Shown here in pieces: positions 1 through 8,220 of a DNA stretch of 64,000 bases (the first letter of the stretch is position 1; each line of letters opens with the position of its first letter). The notes under the pieces were generated by a model. The model was not told the origin of the DNA. It did not search any database and worked only from the letters and a program-made list of their open reading frames with translations. The DNA is taken from NCBI GenBank assembly GCA_016432725.1, contig JACJDG010000003.1, positions 2,356,001-2,420,000 on the forward strand, given 5' to 3'. The position numbers and the translations under genes are program-made. The DNA comes from Streptomyces sp. DHE7-1. GTDB lineage: Bacteria > Actinomycetota > Actinomycetes > Streptomycetales > Streptomycetaceae.

Positions 1-261
1 GCCGACGACCTCCCAGCCCTCGGGCGCCTCGGTGACCCCCCGCACCGAGGCGGTGCCACCGGGGCCGACGAGCGCGGCGAGGTCGCCCCAGGCGCGCGGG
101 TCGTCCTCGTCGGAGACGGCGTAGAAGGGAGCGACGTCCTGGTGGTAGCGGGCGGCCTGGCCGATACGTTCGGCGAAGTGGGCGTGGGGTCCGGTGAGCG
201 CGGCCCAGGCGGGGTTGTCCAGAATGTGCGGGGAGCTGGCGTCGAGGGTGGTGACGGACAT
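1..261 (-). CDS. GNAT-type N-acetyltransferase, N-terminal part (runs off the window)
   Basis: The first 87 codons of a minus-strand gene are present; the rest lies beyond base 1. The protein starts MSVTTLDASSPHILDNPAW and continues with a short acidic stretch. This resembles the N-terminal half of Streptomyces GNAT proteins of the FR47-like kind, which acetylate small molecules using acetyl-CoA. The acetyl-CoA binding motif would lie in the missing part, so the call rests on N-terminal resemblance only. It follows the solute-binding protein gene on the same strand after an 87-bp gap and may be the last gene of that transporter operon. Confidence 0.5.
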   Translation of the reverse strand, partial: MSVTTLDASSPHILDNPAWAALTGPHAHFAERIGQAARYHQDVAPFYAVSDEDDPRAWGDLAALVGPGGTASVRGVTEAPEGWEVVG

Positions 262-348
262 GGCGTGGCGGTCTCCGGGGTGCGGCTGGGGGTGTCCGGC
301 GTGCCGGGACTCCGCTGCGGGGCGGCATAAAGTCCCGGCACGCGGTGG

Positions 349-1374
349 TCAGGAGTTGTCGAGCGGCAGTCCGGGCGGGTTGACCTCGGACGTGGCGACG
401 GCCTCGTCGGAGAGGTTGTAGGCCTTGAGCCACTCGGTGTACTGACCGTTCTTGATCAGGTAGTTGATCGCGTCGGCCAGTGGCTTGGCGAGTCCGCCGT
501 CCTTCTTCGCGGTGGCCGCGATCAGGCCCTGCAGGCTCGCGCCCGCGCCGGAGTAGGTGCCCGCGGTGCGGGTGGCGTTGGGCGTGCCTGCGGTCTGCCT
601 GTTGTGGTAGGCGAAGCCGGGGTTCGGGCCGAAGGAGGCGTCGATCTTGCCGCTGTTCAGGGCGAGGTAGGTGCTGGGGCTGTCCTGGAAGTACTTGACG
701 GTGAACTTCTTGCCCTCCTTGGCCAGCTTGTCCTTCCACTCCAGGAGGATCCTCTCCTGGTTGGTGCCGGAGGCGACGGCGATCGTCTTGCCGGCGAGGT
801 TCTCGTAGTTGCCGTCGAAGTTCCAGGTGCTCTTCTTCGGCACGATGAAGGCGAGGTTGTCCTGCCGGTAGGAGGCGAACTCGTACTTCTTCTTGCGTTC
901 TTCGGTGTCGGTGACGTTGGAGAAGGCCACGTCGACCTTGCCGCTGTCGATGCCGACGAAGAGGTTCTCCCAGGTGGAGTTCTTGGCCTCGGCCTTGAGT
1001 CCGAGGACCGTGGCGACCAGGCGGCCGAGGTCGGGCTCGGAGCCGGTGAGGGTCTTCTGGTCGTCGCCGACATACGCCAGCGGCGGGAACCCGGCGGGCA
1101 GGGCACCGATGCCGATCTCCAGCTTGCCGCTCTTCTTGACGGCGGCGGGCAGTTCGGCGCTGATGGACTTGACCTCGGAGACCTTGATGGTGGTCTGCTT
1201 GGCGGCGCCGTTGGAGACACGTCCGATGACGACCTCGCCCGACTTGGCGGTGTCGGTGGTGGTGGCCGCGTCGCTGTTGCCACCGCAGGCGGCGAGCCCG
1301 GTGGCCAGGGAGGCGACGGCGGTGGCCGCGGTCATACCTCTGATCAGGCTGCGTCGGGTGAACTGGGTGGGCAT
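349..1374 (-). CDS. Polar amino-acid type ABC transporter, substrate-binding lipoprotein
   Basis: This 341-residue protein is the extracellular solute-binding component of the adjacent ABC importer. The N-terminus has twin arginines (FTRRSLIRG), a hydrophobic segment and the lipobox LAAC near residue 30, so it is probably Tat-exported and lipid-anchored. The mature part is an SBP_bac_3 domain, with EPDLGRLVATVLGL and a segment reading VDVAFSNVTDTEERKKKYEF typical of this family. It lies 63 bp downstream of the ATPase gene, as the third gene of the set permease, ATPase, binding protein. The substrate is not fixed by sequence. The SAM riboswitch upstream of the permease points to methionine, cystine or another sulfur compound. 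Confidence 0.9.
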   Translation of the reverse strand: MPTQFTRRSLIRGMTAATAVASLATGLAACGGNSDAATTTDTAKSGEVVIGRVSNGAAKQTTIKVSEVKSISAELPAAVKKSGKLEIGIGALPAGFPPLAYVGDDQKTLTGSEPDLGRLVATVLGLKAEAKNSTWENLFVGIDSGKVDVAFSNVTDTEERKKKYEFASYRQDNLAFIVPKKSTWNFDGNYENLAGKTIAVASGTNQERILLEWKDKLAKEGKKFTVKYFQDSPSTYLALNSGKIDASFGPNPGFAYHNRQTAGTPNATRTAGTYSGAGASLQGLIAATAKKDGGLAKPLADAINYLIKNGQYTEWLKAYNLSDEAVATSEVNPPGLPLDNS

Positions 1375-1437
1375 GGCCGTTCCTTGTCGCTGAAGGTGAT
1401 GAGGGTTGAGTGGGGGAGGTCTTGGGGGTGCGGCGGG

Positions 1438-2235
1438 TCAGAGGACCCTGCTGAGGAAGTCCCTGGTCCGCTCGTGCCGCGGTTTGTCGAGGACCTCGGC
1501 GGGCGGCCCCTGCTCGATGATCTTGCCGCCGTCCATGAAGACGACCCGGTCGGCGATCTCGCGGGCGAAGCCGATCTCATGGGTGACGATGACGAGCGTG
1601 GTGCCGCTGCTCGCCAGGTCCTTGATGACCGCGAGGACTTCACCGACCAGTTCGGGGTCGAGGGCTGAGGTGGGCTCGTCGAAGAGGATGACGCCGGGGC
1701 GCAGGGCGAGGGCGCGGGCTATGGCGACGCGCTGTTGCTGGCCGCCGGACAGTTGCCGTGGGTAGGCGCCGATGCGTTCGCCGAGGCCGACGCGTCCGAG
1801 GAGTTCCTTGGCCAGTTGTTGCGCCTCGGGCTTGCCGAGCTTTCCGGTGGCGACGGGGGCAGCGGCCACGTTGTCCAGGACGGTCAGGTGCGGGAAGAGG
1901 TTGAAGTTCTGGAAGACGAACCCGATCCGCCCGCGCTGGGTGAGGATGGTCCGCTCGCTCAGCTCCTTCAGGCGGTCGCCGTGCCGCTGCACGCCGATCA
2001 GCTCGCCGTTGATGCTGACGTAGCCGATCTCGGGCTTCTCCAAGTGGTTGATGACCCGCAGCAGGGTGGACTTGCCGGAGCCGGAGGGGCCCAGGATGAC
2101 GGTGACCTCGCCGGGGCGGACGGTCAGGTCGACGCCGTCCAGCACCCGGTGGGTGCCGTACCACTTGTGCACGTCGTGGACCTCGACGGTGGCGGCCTCG
2201 ACGTCCGCCAGGGCTTCGAGGGTCTCGGCGGTCAT
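1438..2235 (-). CDS. Polar amino-acid type ABC transporter, ATP-binding protein
   Basis: This 265-residue cytoplasmic ATPase drives the importer. Walker A is GPSGSGKST near residue 50, the signature is LSGGQQQR, and Walker B runs into DEPTSALDP, so all nucleotide-binding motifs are intact. Its length is normal for the GlnQ/HisP class (about 240-260). The ATG at 2235 overlaps the stop of the permease gene (ATGA), indicating translational coupling, and this overlap decides the start. The frame remains open far upstream only because it lies antiparallel to GC-rich coding sequence. It is the second gene of the SAM-riboswitch-led transporter operon. Confidence 0.93.
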   Translation of the reverse strand: MTAETLEALADVEAATVEVHDVHKWYGTHRVLDGVDLTVRPGEVTVILGPSGSGKSTLLRVINHLEKPEIGYVSINGELIGVQRHGDRLKELSERTILTQRGRIGFVFQNFNLFPHLTVLDNVAAAPVATGKLGKPEAQQLAKELLGRVGLGERIGAYPRQLSGGQQQRVAIARALALRPGVILFDEPTSALDPELVGEVLAVIKDLASSGTTLVIVTHEIGFAREIADRVVFMDGGKIIEQGPPAEVLDKPRHERTRDFLSRVL

Positions 2236-3212
2236 ACGGCGGCCTCCCGACGGATGCGGGCACGCAGGTCGGAAAGACCGGTGCGGAGCTTCTGCAGTGG
2301 CGTCGGCGACAGGCTGCGGGTGGCACCGCGGGCGTAGTGCCGCTCGACGTAGAACTGGACGACGGACACGATGCTGGTCAGGATCAGGTACCAGACGGTG
2401 ACGACCAGCAGCAGCGGCACGATGTCGCCGGGGTAGGTGGAACCCATGGTCTGCGCTGAGCCGAACAGGTCGAGCAGGGAGACGTAGAAAACCAGCGAGG
2501 TGCCCTTGATCAGGCCGATGAGCTGGTTGACGTAGTTCGGGATGATCGAGCGCAGCGCCTGCGGGAACACGATCCTCCGGAACTGGTAGCCCTTGGGCAG
2601 GCCGAGTGCCGCGGCCGCCTCGTGCTGTCCCTGGTCGACGGAGAGGATGCCGCCGCGTACCACCTCGGCCGCGTAGGCGGCCTCGTTGAGGCTGAGGCCG
2701 ATGACGGCGACGACCATGTCGGTGGCGAGTCTCGACTCGTCGAAGGAGAAGAAGGCCGGGCCGAAGGGGATGCCGACGCTCAACGTCTTGTACAGGGCAC
2801 TGAAGTTGTAGAGGAAGATCAGCACCACGATGAGCGGGATGGAGCGCAGCGCCCAGACGTAGGTCCAGCTGACCGCGCGCAGCACCGGGCTCTTCGACAG
2901 CCGGCCCAGTGCGAGCACGATGCCGCCGGCAAGGCCCAGCACCGCACTGTAAGCGGTGACTTCCAGTGTGATCAGCAAGCCGTCGAGGATGGTGGGGCGC
3001 AGGAACCAGTAGCTCCAGCGGTCCCACTGGTAGAAGGGGTTGGTGACCAGGCCGTGCACGAACTGGGCGACCAGGACCAGGACGACCGCGGTGACGATCC
3101 AGCGGCCTGGCTGCCGCAGCGGAAGAACACGCTGCGCAGTGAATGATTTTGACGGCCCGTCGGAGGTCGGCGCCTCGGCGAGGGTGACGGTGGCACCAGG
3201 GGGTTGACTCAT
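2232..3212 (-). CDS. Polar amino-acid type ABC transporter, permease
   Basis: The 326-residue protein begins [17 protein letters not shown] and has several hydrophobic segments. The EAA loop ([20 protein letters not shown], then LGLPKGY) marks a HisM/GlnP-type inner-membrane permease. Family members are often 220-320 residues; here an N-terminal extension of about 60 residues precedes the conserved core. The ATG at 3212 has GGAG six bases upstream and is preferred over an ATG at 3269. The stop overlaps the ATPase start by four bases. About 340 bases upstream on the same strand is a SAM riboswitch, so expression is probably repressed when S-adenosylmethionine is plentiful. Confidence 0.92.
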   Translation of the reverse strand: MSQPPGATVTLAEAPTSDGPSKSFTAQRVLPLRQPGRWIVTAVVLVLVAQFVHGLVTNPFYQWDRWSYWFLRPTILDGLLITLEVTAYSAVLGLAGGIVLALGRLSKSPVLRAVSWTYVWALRSIPLIVVLIFLYNFSALYKTLSVGIPFGPAFFSFDESRLATDMVVAVIGLSLNEAAYAAEVVRGGILSVDQGQHEAAAALGLPKGYQFRRIVFPQALRSIIPNYVNQLIGLIKGTSLVFYVSLLDLFGSAQTMGSTYPGDIVPLLLVVTVWYLILTSIVSVVQFYVERHYARGATRSLSPTPLQKLRTGLSDLRARIRREAAV

Positions 3213-3554
3213 GGTGGGCTCCGGCTGGGTGGGAACATCCCGGAAGCACGGCGGCATGCGGCGGCGCACACGACGGCGAGGTACCGGGGCGGGGAGGGCA
3301 ACGGCACACCGCGGGCGCGGTGTGCGTCAGGAGGTGCGGGGGCTGCGGGGAGGTGTCAGCCCCGACAGCGGGCGCGGCCCGGTGCGGTACACAGTGCGCT
3401 GTTCACGCGGAGCAGATCGACGGCACGATCGACGACGAGCAGGTTGGCGTACGACGGTACGCAACCCTGGGAGCGGCGTGCGGCCGTCCTGGGAGCTGCG
3501 TACATGGTGTCACCGTCACTGTTCCGGCCCTGAGGCCCTCGCGCTTACCGAAAC
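3213..3554 (-). other. Long leader between SAM riboswitch and permease gene, no gene seen
   Basis: These 342 bases separate the riboswitch aptamer from the permease start. I see no credible gene. The stretch presumably holds the expression platform of the riboswitch. A run of GC-rich inverted repeats is present, but I could not assign one terminator or anti-terminator pair. Confidence 0.4.
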
Positions 3555-3646
3555 TTCATCGGCCGGGTCGTCACCTGGGGCACCCCACCGCGGTGGGAGG
3601 GTTGCCGGTCAGCAAGCCAGGGCTTGTCGCTGACACTCATGACCGT
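3555..3646 (-). promoter_or_regulatory. SAM riboswitch (SAM-I/S-box, actinobacterial form)
   Basis: Read on the minus strand from 3646, the sequence runs TCATGAGTGTCAGCGACAAG, then GCTTGCTGACCGGCAACCCT, then GCGGTGGGGTGCCCC and GGTGACGACC. These are the conserved core blocks of the S-box aptamer as it occurs in actinobacteria, including the GCTTGCTGACCGGCAACCC core and the CGCGGTGGGGTGCC strand. It faces the permease, ATPase and binding-protein genes. Binding of S-adenosylmethionine would reduce their expression, which predicts a methionine or sulfur-compound importer. Outer stem boundaries are approximate. Confidence 0.85.
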
Positions 3647-3755
3647 TCTGGACCGTAGTTAAGACAACAGCCCGAACATTTGTCAACGCCGGTCCAGCAG
3701 GTGGAAAGGCGAGCGGGCGGGCGCGGCGGGCATGCGGACGTGGATCGCCGACGGA

Positions 3756-4018
3756 TCAGGGCTTGAGGCGACCGGTGCCGAACATCGCGACCGACCAGAC
3801 CGTCAGCGCCGCCGCGAGGCCCCACACCACGGCGAGGGCTCAGCCCACGCCAACATCGCCCTGGCCGAGCAAGCCGATCCGCTCGACCTGGACCAGCCAG
3901 AAGACGGGGTCGAGGCGGCTCAGGGCGTCCCAGAACGGCGGCAGTTGGCGGACCGAGTAGATCAGGATCTGCCTGATGGACAGGAACCGGTCGACGTTGA
4001 TCTCCGGCGCGGCCAGGC
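3756..4018 (-). pseudogene. Remnant of an ABC-2 type transporter permease (C-terminal end)
   Basis: On the minus strand the translation contains IYSVRQLPPFWDALSRLDPV, then FWLVQVERIGLLGQGDVGVG, then a stop, and in the same frame ALAVVWGLAAALTVWSVAMF ending GTGRLKP and a second stop at 3756. This is the last two membrane segments of a DrrB/ABC-2 permease. It has an internal stop (near 3840) and no N-terminal two thirds. The matching ATPase gene is absent. I take it as a decayed fragment; it lies back to back with another remnant. Confidence 0.65.
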
Positions 4019-4266
4019 CCAGGAGGCCGCGAGCGCCGGTCTGCGGTCGGCCTGGTTCGGGCAGGCCTTCGGCGCGGACTCACCCCAACTCGCGGCGCTC
4101 GTCGGACGCGAGGTGCCCGGACTGCAGGTCGGCACCTCCGCGATCCCCGTCTTCGGCCGCCACCCGCTGCTGGTCTCCAGCCAGGCCCAGACCGCCCAGG
4201 CCGCGACCCACGGCCGCTACCACCCCGGCCTGGCCCCGGGGCCTCCTCGGCGAACTGGCCCGCTGA
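4010..4266 (+). pseudogene. Remnant of a luciferase-like (LLM class) F420/flavin oxidoreductase
   Basis: The plus-strand translation from about 4010 reads AAGLRSAWFGQAFGADSPQL, then LVGREVPGLQVGTSAIPVFG, RHPLLVSSQAQTAQAATHGR, Y, which is the N-terminal barrel region of TIGR03564-like LLM oxidoreductases. Homology then stops abruptly; a short LLGELAR ending in a stop at 4266 in another frame looks like the C-terminus. The middle (roughly 200 residues) is deleted and a frame change separates the two ends. No start codon or ribosome site is evident. LLM enzymes often act in organosulfur metabolism, which may be relevant next to the SAM riboswitch, but this copy cannot be functional. Confidence 0.6.
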
Positions 4267-4682
4267 GCACGCCGGTCGGACCGACGGCCCGACCGGCCCC
4301 CTGCACCCCCCTTGAGGCCCAGGCGGGGGCGAGCCGACCCGTTCACGGCCGGTGACGCCCCGCCGACTTGGCGGGACGCGACCATCGACCTCAGTAGCCC
4401 GGAGACGGGCAGGTATGGCGGTCACACAGGGCGAGCCCACCGCCGACCCGAGTCCGTCCCGCGCACAAGCGCCCCTGCCCGTCCACGACAGCCTTCACCG
4501 CCCGCACGGGAGTTGAGTCCGGCGCGTCCAACGACACTCGGGAGGTCGCCACAGCTGTCTCGATATGCCGCGTGGACGGCAGACAGAAGCGACGATACCT
4601 GGACCCCAGATTCGCCCCGGATTCGGCTCCAAAAGTTTGTTCAGTGAGTAAACGTAGAATCTGACCTGCGAAAATAAAGAGC
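4267..4682. other. Gene-free stretch before rnpB
   Basis: About 415 bases with no credible coding sequence, RNA or repeat. The part near 4640-4680 (AAGTTTGTTCAGTGAGTAAA) is unusually AT-rich for this genome and lies just beyond the 3' end of the RNase P RNA, where its processing or termination site would be. Confidence 0.4.
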
Positions 4683-5095
4683 GGCAGACGAGTCGGGCTG
4701 TACGCCGGGTTCTGTTCCCCGGGGTCCTCGCGGGCCCCGGGGCGACGGCCATCCATCTAGGGCCGGTGTTGCCACCGGCCTCGTGCGGTCTACCCGCGGA
4801 CTCGGGCGGGCAGCCCTCGAACGTCCGCGCAGAGCGCTTTTGACGGCGCTCCTTTTGACCTTGCTCCAGGTGGGGTTTACCTAGCTGCCCAGGTCACCCT
4901 GGGCACTGGTGGTCTCTTACACCACCGTTTCACCCTTACCGAGGACCGAGGTCCCCGGCGGTCTGCTTTCTGTGGCACTGTCCCGCGGGTCACCCCGGGT
5001 GGCCGTTAGCCACCACCCTGCCCTGTGGAGCCCGGACGTTCCTCGGGAAGCCCCTCTCGGGAACTTCACGCGGCCGCCCGCCCGGCTCGTCTGCC
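4683..5095 (-). ncRNA. rnpB: RNase P RNA, bacterial class A
   Basis: This is the catalytic RNA of ribonuclease P, which matures tRNA 5' ends. On the minus strand the 5' end GGCAGACGAGCCGGG pairs with CCCGACTCGTCTGCC at the 3' end to form helix P1. Conserved blocks follow in order: GGAACGTCCGGGCTCCACAG (P4 5' strand), GGTAAGGGTGAAACGGTGG, GTAAGAGACCACCAG, and AACAGAACCCGGCGTACAG near the 3' end (J/P4 region). The roughly 413-nt length fits actinobacterial rnpB. The gene lies just downstream of the RNB ribonuclease gene on the same strand but presumably has its own promoter. Confidence 0.95.
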
Positions 5096-5154
5096 GTGCC
5101 GACCATGGTACCGGGCGCGCGGGACGCCCGATTCCGCCGCCGGGAAGACGTCCC

Positions 5155-6623
5155 TCAGGCGGGGGTGAAGAGGATCTTCGACGTGCCCGGGTCCGCCTGG
5201 GTGAGGCGGACCCGGAGGCGCTCGCCGAGGGGCAGCCGGTCGCCCTCCACGCGGCCGGCGACCGCCGGGGACTCCAGTTGCACGGTGCCGATGTCCGGGT
5301 GGCGGTCGGCGAGGTCGACCACGAAGCCCTCGAAGACGTCGCCGACGCGGTCCTCGAGCAGGGCCGCCTCGACGAGGTCGACGCACTCGCGCTCGACCGT
5401 GGCCGCGCGGTGGGCGCCCTCGGCCATCCGCCCGGGCAGGGCGTCGAGCGCGGTGCGCACCCAGGCGGGCGGGGGCTCGCCGGCGACGGCCGCGAGGCAG
5501 AGTTCCGAGGTGTAGCGGTCGACCAGGCGGCGCAGCGGGGCCGTGCAGTGGGCGTATGGGGCGGCCACGGCGGCGTGGGTGGTGATCGGGGGCAGGTCGC
5601 CGTCCTGGAACACCGTGTAGCCCGCGCCGCGCAGCAGGGTGGTGCACTCCTGGAGGAAGGCCGCGTGGCGCGGTTCGCGCGGGTCGAGGGTACGCAGCAG
5701 CGCCGCGTAGGAGACGTGGTGCGGCCAGTCGACGCGCAGGGCGGTGGCGGTGCGGCGCAGCCGGGCCACGTCCCCCACTCTCGACTTCGCTCGAGCGGGG
5801 GACCCCCATCGTCGGGTGCGGCGGGGAGGGTGCGCAGGATGCCGGTGCCGGTGGCGAGCATCAGGTCGGCGGCGGCCATTCCGGCCAGCAGGGAGAGCTG
5901 GGCGTTCCAGCCCTCGGCGGGCAGTGGGGCGCGGTAGGCCGGCAGGCAGGCGTGGTCCCGCTCGGTGATCTCCTGTTCGGGGACGTCGAGGGAGATGCCG
6001 CCGCGCTCGGTCTCCAGCCGCTGCCTGGCCCGTCCGATCTCCTTGAGCAGCGCGACCGGCTCCTCCGCCGTGCCGCCGTCGATCTGCCGCTGGACGCCCG
6101 CGTGGTCGAGCCGGGCGCGGCTGCGGACCAGGGCCCGGCGCACGTCGACGGCGACGGTTCGGCCCTCCGCGTCGAGGTCGACCGTCCAGAGCACGGCCGG
6201 CCGGGTCCGGTCGGGCAGCAGGCTCGCGGCGCCCTCGCCGAGCACGGTGGGGTGCAGCGGGACCCGCTCGTCGGGGAAGTAGAGGGTGTTCACCCGCCGG
6301 TGGGTCTCCGCGTCCAGGCCGCCGCCAGGGGCGACGAAGGCGGCGACGTCGGCGACGGCGTACCTGACCCGGTAGCCGGTGCCCTGCCGGGACAGGTACA
6401 TCGCCTGGTCGTGGTCGGTGGAGGAGGCCGGGTCGAGGGTGAAGAAGGGCAGCTCCGTGGCGTCGTGCGGGGGCAGCACGGGGTTCTTCGCCGAACGCCC
6501 GGCCTCCTCGAGCACCTCGGGCGGGAATTCCTCCGGGATGCCGAGTTCGGCGCGGAGCGCGGCGAGGGCGGCCCGCAGCGGGGCCTCGGGGGCGCCGGTC
6601 AGCCGGATCCTGCGGCGGGGCAT
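5155..6623 (-). CDS. RNB-domain exoribonuclease (RNase II/R family), one apparent frameshift
   Basis: The product is a 3'-5' exoribonuclease of about 489 residues when joined. Residues 1-240 include the RNB start (FFTLDPASSTDHDQAMYLSR, with the Asp cluster that binds catalytic magnesium). The second half has APYAHCTAPLRRLVDRY, typical of the RNB C-terminus. The two halves are in different frames, joined inside a small palindromic repeat at 5771-5808. The G run at 5797-5801 seems one base short; adding one restores a single frame, leaving the repeat as an in-frame insert of about 12 residues. No S1 domain is evident, so it is a short actinobacterial form. Start ATG at 6623. Confidence 0.85.
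5771..5808. repeat. Streptomyces small palindromic repeat inside the RNB gene
   Basis: The segment begins TCCCCCACTCTCGACTTCGC and ends TCGAGCGGGGGACCCCCA. It matches, from memory, a short GC-rich element widespread between genes in Streptomyces, with paired C-rich and G-rich arms around CGAAGTCGAG. Here it sits within coding sequence between codons for PDDG and DVARLRRTA, where homologues have no insert. The usual form has six rather than five bases in the G/C run, which would keep the reading frame. Confidence 0.65.
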
Positions 6624-6696
6624 GTGTCGAGCGTAGGGCGAGGGGGCGTGCGCAGCACCCCGTACGCTGGCGCTGAACCGATGAGAAGGAGTACGC

Positions 6697-7479
6697 GTGC
6701 TTGTCCTGCTGCCGCCCTCGGAAGGAAAAGCGTCCTCGGGCCGTGGCGCCCCGCTGAAGCCGGAGTCGCTGTCCCTGCCGGGACTGGCCCGGGCGCGGGA
6801 GGCGGTGCTGGCGGAACTGGTCGAGTTGTGCGCCGCCGACGAGGAGAAGGCGCGCGAGGTGCTGGGGCTCAGCGAGGGGCTGCGCGGCGAGGTGGCGAAG
6901 AACGCCGGCCTGCGTACGGCCGGGGCCCGGCCCGCCGGGGAGATCTACACCGGTGTGCTGTACGACGCCCTGGACCTGGCCTCGCTGGACGCGGCGGCCA
7001 GGAAGCGGGCGGCGCGCTCGCTGCTGGTCTTCTCGGGGCTGTGGGGCGCGGTGCGCGTGACGGACCGCATCCCCTCCTACCGCTGCTCGATGGGTGTGAA
7101 ACTGCCGGGGCTCGGTGCGCTGGCGGGGCACTGGCGGGCGCCGATGGCCGAGGTGCTGCCCGAGGCGGCCGGCCGGGGCCTGGTGCTCGACCTGCGCTCC
7201 GCCGCGTACGCGGCGGCCTGGCGGCCCAGGGGTGAGGTCGCCGGGCGGACCGCGACCGTACGGGTGCTGCACGCGCCGACCCGGAAGGTCGTCAGCCACT
7301 TCAACAAGGCCACGAAGGGCCGGATCGTACGGAGCCTGCTGACGGCCGGGGCCGCCCCGAAGGACCCCGCCGAGCTGGTGACGGCGCTGCGGGACCTCGG
7401 ATACGTGGTGGAGGCGGAGGCGCCGGGCGCGGCGGGGAAGCCGTGGGAGCTGGACGTGCTGGTGGACGAGGTCCACTGA
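6697..7479 (+). CDS. yaaA: YaaA family protein (DUF328, peroxide stress)
   Basis: A 260-residue cytoplasmic protein starting MLVLLPPSEGKASSGRG, the hallmark N-terminus of the YaaA/UPF0246 family. Later blocks include LFSGLWGAVRVTDRIPSYR and KVVSHFNKATKGR, both conserved. In E. coli YaaA lowers intracellular free iron during hydrogen peroxide stress and has a DNA-binding fold; the role in Streptomyces is inferred. The GTG start at 6697 follows AAGGAG by five bases. It is divergent from the RNB gene, with only 73 bases between starts. Confidence 0.9.
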   Translation: MLVLLPPSEGKASSGRGAPLKPESLSLPGLARAREAVLAELVELCAADEEKAREVLGLSEGLRGEVAKNAGLRTAGARPAGEIYTGVLYDALDLASLDAAARKRAARSLLVFSGLWGAVRVTDRIPSYRCSMGVKLPGLGALAGHWRAPMAEVLPEAAGRGLVLDLRSAAYAAAWRPRGEVAGRTATVRVLHAPTRKVVSHFNKATKGRIVRSLLTAGAAPKDPAELVTALRDLGYVVEAEAPGAAGKPWELDVLVDEVH

Positions 7480-7557
7480 GTACGACCGCCTGAAGCTGCC
7501 GTTGCATCATGCGCAACGGTCGTTGCGGAGGGTGGCACCGCTGGGCACGATGAGGGA

Positions 7558-8220
7558 ATGACCTCACCGCTGCCCTCCGCTTCGGCTGCCTCCGTGCTGG
7601 ATCTCGCGCCCGTCGTACCGGTCGTGGTGGTGTCGGACGTGTCCGACGCCGTGCCGCTGGCGCGTGCGCTGGTGGCCGGGGGGCTGCCCGCCATCGAGGT
7701 GACCCTGCGGACGCCCGCCGCGCTGGACGCGATCCGGGCGATCGCCGACGCGGTGCCGGAGGCGGTGGTCGGGGCGGGTACGGTCCTGACGCCGGAGCAG
7801 GTGGACGACTGCGTGGCGGCCGGGGCGCGGTTCCTGGTGAGTCCGGGGTGGACGGACGCGCTGCTGGAGGCGATGCGCGGGTCCGGGGTGCCGTTCCTGC
7901 CCGGGGTGTCCACCACCTCGGAGGTCGTGGCACTGCTGGAACGCGGGGTGCGGGAGATGAAGTTCTTCCCGGCGCAGGCGGCCGGCGGCACGGCCTATCT
8001 CCGGTCGCTGGCGGGGCCGTTGCCGCAGGCCCGCTTCTGCCCTACGGGCGGGATCGGCCCGGCCACCGCCCCCGAGTACCTGTCCCTGCCCAACGTCGGC
8101 TGTGTGGGCGGCAGTTGGATGCTCCCGGCGGATGCGGTGACGGCCGGGGACTGGGGGCGGATCGAGGAGCTGGCGCGGGCCGCGGCGGGGCTCAGGGACG
8201 CAGGTGGGACGTGTCGTTGA
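7558..8220 (+). CDS. eda: 2-dehydro-3-deoxy-phosphogluconate (KDPG) aldolase
   Basis: A 220-residue class I aldolase that splits KDPG (or 4-hydroxy-2-oxoglutarate) to pyruvate and an aldehyde. The Schiff-base lysine is K135 in EMKFFPAQAAGG and the general acid-base glutamate is E47 in AIEVTLRTP. FCPTGGIGPATAPEYL is the phosphate-binding part. Length is normal for the family (about 210). The ATG at 7558 follows GAGGGA closely. It ends convergently with the RNase H gene, overlapping it by 29 bases. No other Entner-Doudoroff gene is in the window. Confidence 0.92.
   Translation: MTSPLPSASAASVLDLAPVVPVVVVSDVSDAVPLARALVAGGLPAIEVTLRTPAALDAIRAIADAVPEAVVGAGTVLTPEQVDDCVAAGARFLVSPGWTDALLEAMRGSGVPFLPGVSTTSEVVALLERGVREMKFFPAQAAGGTAYLRSLAGPLPQARFCPTGGIGPATAPEYLSLPNVGCVGGSWMLPADAVTAGDWGRIEELARAAAGLRDAGGTCR

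Noticed and set aside
1438..3309. Very long open frame reading through ATPase and permease regions
   Set aside because: It is the ATPase frame extended by the GC-rich lack of stops; the start at 2235 with ATGA overlap is clear.
5155..7476. 773-codon frame on the minus strand opposite yaaA
   Set aside because: Only the part up to about 5790 is RNB sequence; the rest is the reverse of yaaA and a frame shadow.
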